A stretch of DNA of 64,000 nucleotides from Parashewanella spongiae (GTDB lineage: Bacteria > Pseudomonadota > Gammaproteobacteria > Enterobacterales > Shewanellaceae), in assembly GCF_004358345.1 (NCBI RefSeq), contig NZ_CP037952.1:1240001-1304000 (forward strand), in the 5' to 3' direction. The notes beneath the pieces are model-generated. The model was given only the letters and a program-made list of their open reading frames with translations, ran no database searches and had not been told where the DNA came from. Both the position numbers and the translations under genes were made by a program. Positions 35,953-46,284 of this stretch are shown here, in pieces (position 1 is the stretch's first letter; every line of letters starts with the position of its first letter).

Positions 35953-37645
35953 GTAACTTCTCAATAACCCGTGGCAAAACACCGAAATTGTAACAGTTAG
36001 TTACGATCGCAAGATCATGCTTGACCGATCTTGCCATGCTTTCATAATGCCTTTAAATTAATCTAATCATTGTTTAACTTGAAACTACCACTTCCCGATT
36101 TTTCCAATTCAGTATGCTCAAAATGTCGACCTATCGTCGAAGCACTGCAGTAAATCATTGAGCTTCAAGTTCAAGAAATTGTCGAGCTTAAAAATCGAAT
36201 TGAAATTCTGGAAGATGAAATTCGCGAGCTAAAAAATATCAGTAAAAAACCTAAGATAAAGCCTAGCGGAATGGAAAGCGCAGTAAAACCGCCTCTCTGA
36301 GCATTCATCACGAAAAAATTATCCAGCACTCTGAGCCTTTACCAGAAGGGGCAAGGCTTAAAGGCTACTGAGAGTTTGTCGTTCAAGACATGAAAATCGA
36401 ATCATATAATACCCTTTATCGTCTTGCGCATTATCAACTTCCTGATGGCTCAACGTTGACGGGGAAATTACCAAAAGAGCTAAACGGGCAACATTTTGGT
36501 AACGAGTTAAGAAGTTATGTACTGTATCAATATCATCACTGTCAAGTCACTCAACCTTTATTATGTGAGCAATTACGTGATTGGGGAGTCGATATTTCAT
36601 CAGGTCAATTAAACCAAATACTACAACAAGGTCATGAAGGCTTTCATCAAGGAAAAGATGATTTGCTTAATAAAGGCCTGAGCAGTACTGGTTACATTAC
36701 GACTGATGATACTGGTGGACGTCACTTAGGGAATAATGGTTATGTGACTCATATTGGTAATGAGTTTTTCGCTTGGTTCCAAAGTTCAGATAGCAAAAGT
36801 CGAATTAACTTTCTCTCAATTCTTTGCGGTCAACAGCAGGGCTACAAGCTAAATGCTACGGCTTTTGAGTATATGAAAGAGTACAAGCTACCAGAAGTCC
36901 AAAGAAAGCAACTTGCCAACCATCCTTGCCAATTTTTTGAAACCAAAGAAAAGTGGGATGCACATCTTAACCAGTTAAACATCACTCGAAGGCACCACAT
37001 GCGTGCCGCTACTGAAGGCGCATTACTAGCGCAAGCTATTGAGATACACTCCATTGAATCACTGGTTGTTGTCAGTGATGGTGCTGGTCAATTTAATGTT
37101 CTTATTCATGCGTTGTGTTGGGTTCACGCTGAACGCTTAGTTTATAAGCTTGTGCCATTGAATGAAGCGCACCGAGAAGGCATCAAAAAGGTTCGAGGTG
37201 AAATTTGGGATCTATATCGAGATTTAAAACGGTATAAAGCTCAACCACAACCCAGCAAGAAAACAGAGTTAGAAAAGGAGTTTGAGCGAATTTTCACTCA
37301 AAAAACCAGTTATCAGCTTCTCAATCAACAACTGAAGCGATTACATAAACATAAATCATCATTGCTTCGAGTATTAGACCGACCAGAAATACCACTTCAC
37401 ACCAATGGCAGTGAAAATGACTTACGGGAACATGTAAAGAGACGAAAAATCAGCGGTGGGACTAGAAGTGATTTAGGGCGACAATGTAGGGATACATTTT
37501 CCAGCCTAAAGAAGACTTGTCGGAAACTGAAAATATCGTTTTGGCAATATCTTCAGGATCGACTTTCAATGAGCAATAGTATTTCATCCTTGGGAGAATT
37601 GGTGCTGGAAAAAGCGAGTGCTGCCAAGGGTTATTGAGAAGTTAC
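35953..37645 (+). mobile_element. IS66-type insertion sequence, decayed
   Basis: The element is bounded by a 24-bp inverted repeat. Left is 35953-35976, starting GTAACTTCTCAATAACCC; right is 37622-37645, ending GGGTTATTGAGAAGTTAC; there is one mismatch. Length is 1,693 bp. It contains the broken transposase at 36076-37637. I see no clear 8-bp target duplication. The interval 35730-35952 before it holds no gene I recognise. Confidence 0.85.
36076..37637 (+). pseudogene. IS66-family transposase, interrupted
   Basis: The intact C-terminal 415 codons start near 36390. They carry a DDE pattern in TTDDTGGRH, SDGAGQF and TNGSENDLREHVKRRK, typical of IS66-like transposases. Upstream homologous sequence is recognisable but broken. 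It reads CSKCRPIVEALQ then TAA, a coiled coil QEIVELKNRIEILEDEIREL, a frameshift near 36280, and LPEGARLKGY then TGA just before EFVVQDMKIES. So there are two nonsense codons and one frameshift. A shortened product is unlikely to move the element. Confidence 0.82.
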
Positions 37646-37738
37646 ATAGGTATAAGATAACTCATTAATAAACTTTAACTTTAATAAACAATTAATTATT
37701 TTAAACTGTCCGGCATTAGCAATAAAGAAGTATAAAAT

Positions 37739-38815
37739 ATGTGCAGCCTAGCCGTTCCTTCTAACTCCCCTACTCATTTTGAACCACTCAAAAACACAGT
37801 TGACAGTAACAAGCCGTCAGAAAATGCTTTGACAACCGAGCTTCTAAAAACCAAAGCTAAAGAATGGCTCAAAGCTGAAACATCACTCACTGAATCTCGG
37901 GTTGATGAGATTTGCGACAACCTTGAGAGCGATGAAGTGACTATCGATGTTAAGTTATCACAGCTTTGTGAATTAATCGGTAATATTAAAAATGAGTATC
38001 TAAAGGAATTTGAGTGTATTTGCACATTGGACGGTAATGAATATGAAACTTTGCATTTTGAACTAAGTTTTTCAGGGAGTAAGCTTTTAAAAAGCCATGA
38101 TCAAAATATCTTCAATTCTCGCTTAGATAGCTCAAGTTTAACATCAGCAATCTCCAGCCTTAAACGGATAGAGGCTGAACTATGCAATGCGGAATCACCT
38201 GAACTTTCCGTACTACAGGCAACGAGGCAAAGACCACCAGCTAAAGTTATCTTCGATGTAGAGAATACTCTAGGTAAGTTAAAGGTTATTAATAGTTCTA
38301 CAGACAGTAAAGTTGTAAGAGAGATATCAGAATTTGATAAATCCGAAAAAGGATTTGCATTTTTAAATTGCATTTGCCAGCAAGACGGATGCTACCAGTT
38401 TGACTTTACAATTGAGTTAGATCAAGGAGCAAGTACTTGTATTGGTGTATCACAATCTCTTAAGGCTAGTAAAATGCAAGTTGCAATCGATGCGTCAAGC
38501 GTGATGTGCATGTGTAATCAACTTTCATTTTTTCAATCTTACGAAGGAAAAGTGATCAGAAAAGGGGCAGTTGAAAGTGAAAAGATAAAAGGTAAATCCC
38601 AAATTCAGCCTTTTTATGAAAAAGGCACAGAAGTATGTCTTATGATTTCAGTGGAAAAACAATTAGCCAAAGTAGAAATTAAAATTAATGGTAAATTTCA
38701 AGACAGCGTAATTGAAAGGCTTAGAGTACCGCTTGTTCCATGTATTATCTTTTATGCTGGCATGAATAAAGAAGTAAAAATCACTGACAGCCATTTCCAA
38801 GGTACATCTGGATAG
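37739..38815 (+). CDS. Unknown protein, possible SPRY-like C-terminal domain
   Basis: A 358-aa protein with no membrane segment. The first 160 residues are helical and charged. The last 150 (from about GCYQFDFTIELDQG) look beta-rich: a CIGVSQ segment, PFYEKGTEVCLMISVEKQLAKVEIKINGK, then VPLVPCIIFYAGMNKEVKI. That order resembles SPRY/B30.2 domains (strand, EGDVIGC, NG, LYPAI), but it is a weak, by-eye match. It contains ten or more cysteines, odd for a cytosolic bacterial protein of this size. It sits after a decayed IS and before an R1 repeat, near the PPR-like gene. I do not know its function; a host-directed effector is only a speculation. Confidence 0.45.
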   Translation: MCSLAVPSNSPTHFEPLKNTVDSNKPSENALTTELLKTKAKEWLKAETSLTESRVDEICDNLESDEVTIDVKLSQLCELIGNIKNEYLKEFECICTLDGNEYETLHFELSFSGSKLLKSHDQNIFNSRLDSSSLTSAISSLKRIEAELCNAESPELSVLQATRQRPPAKVIFDVENTLGKLKVINSSTDSKVVREISEFDKSEKGFAFLNCICQQDGCYQFDFTIELDQGASTCIGVSQSLKASKMQVAIDASSVMCMCNQLSFFQSYEGKVIRKGAVESEKIKGKSQIQPFYEKGTEVCLMISVEKQLAKVEIKINGKFQDSVIERLRVPLVPCIIFYAGMNKEVKITDSHFQGTSG

Positions 38816-38892
38816 CGAACCTACGATGTCCTAGTATATAGCGTCTTCCCTTAATCCAACACTTTGGACAGTTTTGAACTTTAAAGTAGCTT

Positions 38893-39242
38893 ATACCAAT
38901 TACAGTAATTAAATTCCCAGCTCAGAGCTATGTAGGTGTTCAAAGTACAAGTGAAATTGATGAAGACATAGTTATTATCGACATACAAAACTGTCGTTAT
39001 TACATTGCTACGTTGAGACAGTTTTGCGTAGTAATTTGGACACATACAAGCTCCTGAAGGGCAAGGCTAAAGGATGCCATTACTACGTTACAAGTTTTTG
39101 AATTATCCCGACAAAAGCACGAAGTGCGTTGAACGCCAGCTTTGTATGGCGGCCGTTAGGGTATATAGTACTTCATACTTGCGCCTTGTACTGAAATCCT
39201 TTAGCTCTTGCTGAGTGTGAAGTTAATTACTGTAATTGGTAT
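38893..39242 (-). repeat. R1 MITE-like element, copy b (350 bp)
   Basis: Full element, interior inverted relative to copy a; ends ATACCAATTACAGTAATTAA and TTAATTACTGTAATTGGTAT. Almost identical to copy e (61462-61811), both 350 bp, suggesting recent movement. Confidence 0.9.
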
Positions 39243-39372
39243 TACTCTCATTGAAAAAAAGAAATGAACAGTTCATTTAGGCAGTAAACTGATATTTCTA
39301 TAAATATTCGTTTTACCTTATATTAATAAACTCATCGCTTAGCCAAAATCAGTCAGGTAACACGGGTATATC

Positions 39373-39427
39373 TGGTCAAAGCAGTGTTGGGACTGTATAA
39401 TCTTCCGCCCCTATTGAGGGGCTTTTT
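39373..39427 (+). promoter_or_regulatory. rlmN promoter followed by terminator-like hairpin
   Basis: TGGTCA (39373-39378), 17-bp spacer and TATAAT (39396-39401) form a good sigma-70 promoter. Starting 5 bp further on, GCCCC (39407-39411) and GGGGC (39418-39422) make a short stem followed by TTTTT. A transcript from this promoter would meet the hairpin almost at once. Confidence 0.6.
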
Positions 39428-39452
39428 AGTTTGTATTTTTGAGGTTAGTTAC

Positions 39453-40574
39453 ATGAGTGATAAAAAGATCAATTTATTAGATCTCGATCGTAAGGCAATG
39501 CGACAGCTATTCGCCGATATGGGTGAAAAACCGTTTCGTGCTGATCAACTGATGAAATGGATCTATCACTTTGGTGTTACTGACATTGAAGATATGAACA
39601 ACATCAATAAAAAATTGCGTACAAAACTCATTTCGAAGTGTGAAATAGTGGCACCAGAGATCTCCAGTTTCCAAAAGTCTGAGGATGGTACCATCAAATT
39701 TGCAATTGATGTGGGCGATGGTCAAGAAGTTGAAACTGTTTATATTCCTGAAGAAGACAGAGCAACGCTTTGTGTTTCATCACAAGTGGGTTGCGCATTG
39801 GCTTGTACGTTTTGCTCGACAGGACATCAAGGTTTTAACCGTAACTTATCTGTGTCAGAAATTGTCGGTCAAATCTGGCGAGTGTGCGACTTTTTAGGTT
39901 TTCAAAAAGAAACGGGCGAGCGTCCAATCACTAATGTTGTAATGATGGGAATGGGTGAGCCATTATTAAATTTATCGAATTTAATACCTTCTCTAAAGAT
40001 TATGCTAGATGATTTTGGTTTTAGTCTATCGAAACGCCGCGTGACGGTTTCTACATCAGGTGTCGTACCAGCATTAGACAAAATGGGCGATGAACTTGAT
40101 GTTGCATTAGCCGTGAGTATTCACGCACCTGACGATGAACTTCGCGACGTTCTGGTTCCCGTTAACAAAAAATATCCGTTAAAAGAATTTTTGGATGGGA
40201 TCAGACGCTATATTGCTAAATCGAATGCGAACAGAGGTCGGGTGACGATTGAATATGTCATGCTGGATCACATTAATGACAGTACCGATCAAGCTCATGA
40301 ATTGGCAAAACTGTTAAAAGATACGCCATGTAAAATTAACTTAATTCCGTTTAACCCTTACCCAGGTTCTCCGTACGGTCGTTCATCAAACTCTCGTATT
40401 GATAGATTCTCCAAGGTGTTAATGGGGTACGATGTAACTGTTATTGTTAGAAAAACTCGTGGTGATGATATTGATGCGGCATGTGGGCAACTTGCAGGAG
40501 ATATTCGAGACAGAACCCAGCGACTAGCAAAAAAACGCATGCAAGAGCAACAAATTTCGGTCACAATGGATTAA
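39453..40574 (+). CDS. rlmN: Dual-specificity 23S rRNA/tRNA m2A methyltransferase RlmN
   Basis: A 373-aa radical-SAM enzyme that methylates A2503 of 23S rRNA and A37 of some tRNAs. The CxxxCxxC cluster is [11 protein letters not shown] (near residue 125). Other motifs are [25 protein letters not shown] and [13 protein letters not shown], with the second catalytic cysteine in [12 protein letters not shown] near the C-terminus. The ATG at 39453 follows GAGG at 39441-39444; the upstream in-frame start at 39384 lies within the promoter region and is rejected. First gene of the rlmN-der core chain. Confidence 0.96.
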   Translation: MSDKKINLLDLDRKAMRQLFADMGEKPFRADQLMKWIYHFGVTDIEDMNNINKKLRTKLISKCEIVAPEISSFQKSEDGTIKFAIDVGDGQEVETVYIPEEDRATLCVSSQVGCALACTFCSTGHQGFNRNLSVSEIVGQIWRVCDFLGFQKETGERPITNVVMMGMGEPLLNLSNLIPSLKIMLDDFGFSLSKRRVTVSTSGVVPALDKMGDELDVALAVSIHAPDDELRDVLVPVNKKYPLKEFLDGIRRYIAKSNANRGRVTIEYVMLDHINDSTDQAHELAKLLKDTPCKINLIPFNPYPGSPYGRSSNSRIDRFSKVLMGYDVTVIVRKTRGDDIDAACGQLAGDIRDRTQRLAKKRMQEQQISVTMD

Positions 40575-40606
40575 CTTTTAATTAGTTCAATGTCTTAGGG
40601 TTTGTT

Positions 40607-41389
40607 ATGAAACAGGGATTGCTTCAAATCAGCTGTATTGCTACAGCGTTATTGTTATCAGCTTGTGTCAGTGAGCGAACTTATAATGGAACTGGTGATC
40701 CGGTTTCAGAATATAAATTTGATCCCGTTTCGGCTGCGAGAGAAAGAATGCAATTAGGATTAACTTACCTGAGACGTGGTAACACTGAACAAGCTAAGTT
40801 CAATTTAGATAAAGCACTAGAATATGCACCTGATCTTGAAGAGGTGCATACAGCACTGGCTTACTACTACCAAAAAGTAGGAGATACCCGCAAAGCTGAG
40901 AAATCATATAATAATGCCATTAACAGTAAAAATGTAACTGGCGACTCTTATAACAACTTTGGAGTTTTTCTTTGTCAGCAAAAAAAGTTTTCTGAATCTG
41001 AAAAAATGTTTCTTGCTGCGATTGATATGCCCAAATACACACGCTCTGCGTCAAGTTACGAAAATTTGGGGCTGTGTAGCCAAGAAGCGGATCAGTTAGA
41101 AAAAGCGCGAAAGTATTTTGAATTGGCGCTAAAGTATGATTCTAGAAGAGCAACGTCATTATTAGAGCTAACGAGAGTTTACTTCCAGTTAAAACAATTA
41201 CCGCAAGCCAAAGCTGAATTAGAGCGGTATCACAATGTAGCATTTCAAACGGCGGAAAGTTTATCGTTAGGGATTGATATTGAACTTGGACTTAATGATA
41301 AAACGGCTGCTAAAACTCTTGCATTAGTATTACAAGCAAAGTTTCCTGCCTCTCCACAAGCCAAAAAAATTCGAGCAAATATGCACTAA
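40607..41389 (+). CDS. pilW: Type IV pilus biogenesis TPR lipoprotein PilW/PilF
   Basis: A 260-aa outer-membrane lipoprotein needed for assembly of the pilus secretin. The signal peptide ends in the lipobox LLSACVS (Cys near residue 20). Several tetratricopeptide repeats follow (for example LGLTYLRRGNTEQAKFNLDKAL and YYQKVGDTRKAEKSYNNAI as patterns). It lies between rlmN and rodZ, the conserved gammaproteobacterial position, and its stop TAA shares one base with the rodZ ATG. Confidence 0.92.
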   Translation: MKQGLLQISCIATALLLSACVSERTYNGTGDPVSEYKFDPVSAARERMQLGLTYLRRGNTEQAKFNLDKALEYAPDLEEVHTALAYYYQKVGDTRKAEKSYNNAINSKNVTGDSYNNFGVFLCQQKKFSESEKMFLAAIDMPKYTRSASSYENLGLCSQEADQLEKARKYFELALKYDSRRATSLLELTRVYFQLKQLPQAKAELERYHNVAFQTAESLSLGIDIELGLNDKTAAKTLALVLQAKFPASPQAKKIRANMH

Positions 41390-42372
41390 TGAAAGACTTA
41401 AAATCAGACGTGTCTGAAACACAAGCACTACAACAAGAAGAACCAGTACATACAATAGGTTCATTGCTAAAATCGGCAAGACTAGCGAGAAATCTCAGCA
41501 TTGAAAGTGTCTCGAAATCACTGAATTTACGTATGACTATTGTAAATGACATCGAAGCGGATGACTTTAGCAACATAGGTTCTTCAACTTATGCTCGTGG
41601 ATACATAAAAAATTATGCGAGATTGGTTGTTGCTGATCCTTTGTTAATTCACGAATGTATTGATAGCCAATTGGGTAAACTGTGCGACCCAGCGATGCAG
41701 AGTTTTTCTCGTAAAACGACTCGAGAAGCAACAGACAGTCGTTTGATATGGTTGACTTACCTTATAGTATTCACGTTACTCGCACTATTTATTCTTTGGT
41801 GGATACAAAAAGCCGAGCTATTTGGGACAAAAGCTGATTTATCTCAACCAAGCATTGAAGAAGTAGAGCAATTAGCGATTCAAACGGTGCCTTCAAGCAT
41901 TCAATCGCAGACTACCACTGACGAAATTAAATCAAATAAGGCAATACTTCCTCAAGATAATAATCCAGTGGTGAGTGTTTCAGGTGAGGAAAGCCATTCT
42001 GTTTTACCAAGAGGGCAAGATGAAGCTCCCCGAGAAGAAGTTAATATTGAGGACGCTGAAATCACTCAGGATAATGCAACCTCACAAGTAAACGATCTGA
42101 AACTTGTTGAAGCAAACGATACAGTATTAACAGAAATTAATTTAACTTTAACTGGCGATTGCTGGATAAAGATTCAAGATGCTACAGGTGAAGTGATTGT
42201 TTCTGGTTTGAAAAAGTCAGGTAGATCAATAACAGTTTCAGGCCAAGCACCCTTCCAAGCAATTTTTGGTGCTCCACGCGTGATTCAGCTAAGTTTAAAT
42301 GGAAAAACTGTTAATTTGGATAAATTCCCTTCAGGGCGAGTGGCAAGAATGACTTTGCCTCTTAATGAATAA
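41389..42372 (+). CDS. rodZ: Cytoskeletal adaptor protein RodZ
   Basis: A 327-aa inner-membrane protein linking MreB to cell-wall synthesis. The N-terminal HTH_25 domain covers about residues 22-90 (GSLLKSARLARNLSIESVSK), one membrane helix lies near residues 120-142, then an acidic disordered linker. The C-terminal DUF4115 domain has the DCWIKIQDATGEVI motif. Start overlaps pilW by one base. Operon with pilW and ispG, as in relatives. Confidence 0.94.
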   Translation: MKDLKSDVSETQALQQEEPVHTIGSLLKSARLARNLSIESVSKSLNLRMTIVNDIEADDFSNIGSSTYARGYIKNYARLVVADPLLIHECIDSQLGKLCDPAMQSFSRKTTREATDSRLIWLTYLIVFTLLALFILWWIQKAELFGTKADLSQPSIEEVEQLAIQTVPSSIQSQTTTDEIKSNKAILPQDNNPVVSVSGEESHSVLPRGQDEAPREEVNIEDAEITQDNATSQVNDLKLVEANDTVLTEINLTLTGDCWIKIQDATGEVIVSGLKKSGRSITVSGQAPFQAIFGAPRVIQLSLNGKTVNLDKFPSGRVARMTLPLNE

Positions 42373-42479
42373 AAGCTCGATTTATCTAAAACGTTAGTCC
42401 GAATTTTGGTTACTTACTTCAGTGCGTTGTTTGCTTTTTGATAAAAGTCAGTAACAACGACGTAGTACGGAGAAAAACT

Positions 42480-43595
42480 ATGTACAGCGAAAACCCTATT
42501 AAAAGACGTCCATCAAAACGTATTTATGTGGGAAATGTTCCGATAGGTGATGGTGCACCTATCAGTGTTCAGTCTATGACGAATACAAGCACGACGGATG
42601 TAGCCGCGACAGTTGCTCAAATTAAGTCGTTAGAAAAAGTTGGGGCTGATATCGTTCGGGTATCTGTACCTACAATGGATGCCGCTGAAGCATTTAAATT
42701 GATCCGTCAACAAGTCCAAGTTCCTCTTGTAGCTGATATTCATTTTGATTATCGTATTGCGCTTCGTGTGGCTGAATATGGTGTGGATTGCTTACGTATT
42801 AATCCTGGCAATATTGGTAATGAAGACCGAATTCGAAGCGTGGTTGATTGCGCACGGGATAAAAATATCCCGATCCGTATCGGAATTAATGGCGGTTCAT
42901 TAGAAAAAGATCTCATGGACAAATACAAAGAACCCACACCTGAAGCGCTGCTTGAATCAGCCATGCGTCATGTCGAAATTCTTGATCGCTTGAACTTTGA
43001 TCAATTTAAAGTCAGCGTAAAAGCGTCTGATGTATTTCTGGCTGTTGAGTCATACCGACTATTGGCAAAGCAAATTGAACAGCCGTTACATTTAGGCATC
43101 ACTGAGGCTGGTGGACTGCGCAGTGGTTCAGTGAAGTCGTCGGTTGGGTTAGGTATGTTATTGGCTGAAGGTATCGGTGATACGATACGTATTTCATTGG
43201 CTGCCGATCCAGTTGAAGAAATTAAAGTTGGTTTCGATATTTTGAAATCGCTGCGCATTAGAAGCCGTGGGATTAATTTGATTGCTTGCCCATCCTGTTC
43301 ACGCCAAGAATTCGATGTAATTGGTACTGTCAATGCGCTCGAAGAACGACTCGAAGATATCATCACTCCAATGGATGTATCTATTATTGGTTGTGTGGTT
43401 AATGGTCCAGGCGAAGCTTTGGTGTCAGATTTAGGCTTAGCTGGAAGCAGTCATAAAAGTGGCTATTACGAAGATGGTGTTCGTCAGAAAGAGCGGCTTG
43501 ATAATAACGACTTAGTGGATAAACTCGAAACAAAAATTCGTGCTAAAGCCGCAATGATGACGCAAAGAATTTCAGTTGAAGATGCTACGGACTAA
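42480..43595 (+). CDS. ispG: 4-hydroxy-3-methylbut-2-enyl diphosphate synthase
   Basis: A 371-aa Fe-S enzyme of the MEP isoprenoid pathway (GcpE). Motifs include [31 protein letters not shown], and the cluster ligands in [13 protein letters not shown] plus a later Cys in [12 protein letters not shown]. The ATG at 42480 is chosen since [18 protein letters not shown] is typical; the upstream frame start at 42438 is rejected. It follows rodZ; hisS, its usual partner, is displaced by two repeat elements. Confidence 0.96.
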   Translation: MYSENPIKRRPSKRIYVGNVPIGDGAPISVQSMTNTSTTDVAATVAQIKSLEKVGADIVRVSVPTMDAAEAFKLIRQQVQVPLVADIHFDYRIALRVAEYGVDCLRINPGNIGNEDRIRSVVDCARDKNIPIRIGINGGSLEKDLMDKYKEPTPEALLESAMRHVEILDRLNFDQFKVSVKASDVFLAVESYRLLAKQIEQPLHLGITEAGGLRSGSVKSSVGLGMLLAEGIGDTIRISLAADPVEEIKVGFDILKSLRIRSRGINLIACPSCSRQEFDVIGTVNALEERLEDIITPMDVSIIGCVVNGPGEALVSDLGLAGSSHKSGYYEDGVRQKERLDNNDLVDKLETKIRAKAAMMTQRISVEDATD

Positions 43596-43634
43596 ATTAA
43601 TCGTTTTTATCATCTTGTTATTACGCTGAATTGT

Positions 43635-43893
43635 TAGTGGCTGTTTATCTTTCAGGATTAAATTTTGTGCTATTTGAGCGTTTATTTGTTCAAGGCGTAA
43701 GCAGTGAAGCTTAGTCATCTAAGTAAACGGGTTACAACACAGAACGCTCAAAAGCATCTATGACAGCGTAAATTGGTCATTTCTACTGCGTTATCGCTTG
43801 CTTATTTGGAATACCAAACCACACAAGCTCTGTCTTGTATAAAACGACCAATTTATCGCTGCAAAAATAATCACGAAAGATAAACAGCCCCTA
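43635..43893 (+). repeat. R3 MITE-like element, copy b (259 bp)
   Basis: Ends TAGTGGCTGTTTATCTTTC and GATAAACAGCCCCTA. Lies 40 bp after ispG and abuts R1 copy c. Nearly identical to 51371-51636 apart from small gaps. Confidence 0.9.
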
Positions 43894-43898
43894 GGGTA

Positions 43899-44214
43899 AT
43901 ACCAATTACAGTAATTAAGTGCTCAACTCAGAGCTATGTATGTGCTCAAAGTGCAATCGAAATTGATTAAGACATATTGCTCTACGTCAAGACAATTTTG
44001 AGAAGTAATTTGAGCACATACAAGCTCCCGAAGGGCAAGGCTAAAGGGTTCCATTACTGCGTTACAAGCACTTGAATTATCCCGACAAAAGCACAAGTGC
44101 GTTGAACGCCAGTTTCGTATGGCGGCCGTAGGGTATATAGTACTTCGAGCTTGTGCCTTGCACTGAAACCCTTTAGCTCTTGCTGAGTGAGATATTAATT
44201 ACTGTAATTGGTAT
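43899..44214 (-). repeat. R1 MITE-like element, copy c (316 bp)
   Basis: Complete R1 element with standard ends, inverted relative to copy a. Together with R3 copy b it fills most of the 769 bp between ispG and hisS. Confidence 0.9.
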
Positions 44215-44292
44215 AATATGTTGCTAGTTACGTATGAAACCCTTAATGCTGTATTTTCATGGCTTTTAGGCGTAATAGCGAACTTAAATGAT

Positions 44293-44337
44293 TGTATCGA
44301 AACACGAGAAACGCCTATAATGCTAGGCGTTTTTTTA
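44293..44337 (+). promoter_or_regulatory. hisS promoter overlapping a terminator-like hairpin
   Basis: TTGTAT (44293-44298), 18-bp spacer and TATAAT (44317-44322) suggest a promoter. The TATAAT lies in the loop of a hairpin with 7-bp arms AACGCCT (44311-44317) and AGGCGTT (44326-44332), followed by a T-run. The hairpin could stop transcripts from the ispG side while the promoter restarts transcription for hisS. Confidence 0.55.
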
Positions 44338-44364
44338 TTTTTACTAGAGTAACGAGTCAATACA

Positions 44365-45639
44365 GTGGCAAAACAGATCCAAGCTATTCGCGGAATGAAT
44401 GATATTCTGCCAACTCAAAGTCCTCTTTGGCAAAAACTTGAAACAGCATTACGGTCAATCGTAGGTGCGTACGGATACAGTGAGATCAGAACTCCTATTG
44501 TCGAGAGTACAGATCTGTTTAAGCGTTCAATCGGCGAAGTTACTGATATTGTAGAAAAGGAAATGTACACCTTTGCTGATAACAATGGTGATAGCCTGAC
44601 CCTTCGACCTGAAGGTACAGCATCTACAGTTAGAGCTGGCAATGAAAACGGCTTACTGTATAACCAAGAGCAACGCTTGTGGTACATGGGACCGATGTTC
44701 CGTCACGAACGACCTCAGAAAGGGCGTTATCGTCAGTTCAATCAATTCGGCGTTGAAGTTTATGGCATTGGTAGTGCAGATACTGACGCGGAAGTATTGA
44801 TGCTTTCAGCACGCTTATGGAAAGAACTTGGTATCAGTGAATATGTAACACTAGAGCTTAATACCCTTGGTGACAGTGATGAACGTGCCAATTATCGACA
44901 AGCCCTGATTGAATATTTAGAGCAACACTTAGATCAACTTGATGAAGAAGGTCGACGTCGTATGTACTCCAACCCATTGCGAGTATTAGACAGTAAAAAC
45001 CCTCAAGTTCAGCAAGCGTTAGCTGATGCGCCTGAATTGATGGACTACTTAGGTGATGAATCTAAATCACATTTTTCAAAATTATGTGAACTCTTAGAAG
45101 CCGTTGGCATCCAATACACAATTAACCCCCGTTTAGTTCGCGGGTTAGATTATTACAACCGCACTGTTTTTGAGTGGGTAACTTCCAGTTTAGGGGCTCA
45201 AGGTACCGTTTTAGCTGGCGGTCGATATGATGGACTTGTATCTCAGCTTGGCGGTAAAGATACGCCGGCTGTAGGTTTTGCAATGGGAATGGAACGTATC
45301 ATTTTGTTGCTACAAGAATTGGAACTCGATAAAGACATTACCCCGACGGTTGACGTTTATGTTACTGCAATGGGTGATGCTTGCCAGATAGAAGCTGTTA
45401 AAATTGCTGAAAACTTGCGTGAAACCTTGCCACAGCTTAGAGTGATGAGCCATTGCGGTGGAGGTAACTTTAAAAAGCAAATGAAACGTGCTGACAAAAG
45501 TGGTGCAAAATTAGCGTTGATTATTGGCGAAACTGAAGTGTCCAATAATCAAGTTGGAGTGAAAGACCTCCGCGAAAGAAATGAACAACAAATGGTTGCC
45601 TGTGATCAATTGGCAGCTTTTCTTGAAGAACGGATTTAA
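44365..45639 (+). CDS. hisS: Histidyl-tRNA synthetase
   Basis: A 424-aa class II aminoacyl-tRNA synthetase charging tRNA-His. Motif 1 region and [13 protein letters not shown], motif 2 [18 protein letters not shown], the histidine-specific [16 protein letters not shown], and motif 3 GFAMGMERI are all present. It starts with GTG at 44365, giving [15 protein letters not shown]. The C-terminal anticodon-binding domain is complete. It heads hisS-yfgM-bamB. Confidence 0.97.
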   Translation: MAKQIQAIRGMNDILPTQSPLWQKLETALRSIVGAYGYSEIRTPIVESTDLFKRSIGEVTDIVEKEMYTFADNNGDSLTLRPEGTASTVRAGNENGLLYNQEQRLWYMGPMFRHERPQKGRYRQFNQFGVEVYGIGSADTDAEVLMLSARLWKELGISEYVTLELNTLGDSDERANYRQALIEYLEQHLDQLDEEGRRRMYSNPLRVLDSKNPQVQQALADAPELMDYLGDESKSHFSKLCELLEAVGIQYTINPRLVRGLDYYNRTVFEWVTSSLGAQGTVLAGGRYDGLVSQLGGKDTPAVGFAMGMERIILLLQELELDKDITPTVDVYVTAMGDACQIEAVKIAENLRETLPQLRVMSHCGGGNFKKQMKRADKSGAKLALIIGETEVSNNQVGVKDLRERNEQQMVACDQLAAFLEERI

Positions 45640-45653
45640 CAAGGGGCCTGCTC

Positions 45654-46274
45654 GTGGAAATTTATAGCTCAGAAGAACAACAAGTAGATGCTATCAAGCA
45701 GTTTTGGAAAGATTACGGCAATTCGATCATTGTTGGAGCTGTTGTTGGTTTAGGCGGCTTATATGGTTGGAACTATTATTCAGCTCATAAAGTCGAACAA
45801 GCACAAAACGCTTCAGATGCCTATCTAGCCGCTGTGAATGATACAAGCGATGAAGCTAAGCTCGCTGGTGATTTTGCTAAATTTAAAAAAGAATATAGCC
45901 AGCAAGGTTATCAAGCCATGTTGCAACTAATGATGGCTAAATCAGCTGTTGAAGCTAGCCAATTGGATAAAGCCGTCACAGTATTGAAAGAAGTCATTGC
46001 CGCTAAACCCGGTCATGGAATTGAAGATATCGCAACGCTACGTCTAGCGAGAATTCAAGCGGAACAAGACCAAGTCAGTGCGGCATTAACAACACTTTCT
46101 CAAGTGACCAGTGCATCATTTTTAGCTCAGCGCGATGAACTTAAAGGTGATTTATTGGTTCGACAAGGTGATGTTGAACAAGCTAAAGCCGCATACGAAG
46201 CCGCAATGGGTATTGCAAAAAATGCAACTAACCCTGTATTAAAAATGAAGCTGGATAACTTAAATCAAGCATAA
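45654..46274 (+). CDS. yfgM: YfgM, ancillary SecYEG translocon subunit
   Basis: A 206-aa inner-membrane protein with one N-terminal helix (about residues 23-42, SIIVGAVVGLGGLYGWNYY) and a periplasmic TPR-like domain. In E. coli YfgM works with the chaperone PpiD at the translocon. The start is GTG at 45654, giving EIYSSEEQQVDAIKQFWKDYG, which is the family start. Gap to hisS is 14 bp and to bamB 10 bp, so it lies within one operon. Confidence 0.93.
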   Translation: MEIYSSEEQQVDAIKQFWKDYGNSIIVGAVVGLGGLYGWNYYSAHKVEQAQNASDAYLAAVNDTSDEAKLAGDFAKFKKEYSQQGYQAMLQLMMAKSAVEASQLDKAVTVLKEVIAAKPGHGIEDIATLRLARIQAEQDQVSAALTTLSQVTSASFLAQRDELKGDLLVRQGDVEQAKAAYEAAMGIAKNATNPVLKMKLDNLNQA

Positions 46275-46284
46275 GGAATTTTTC

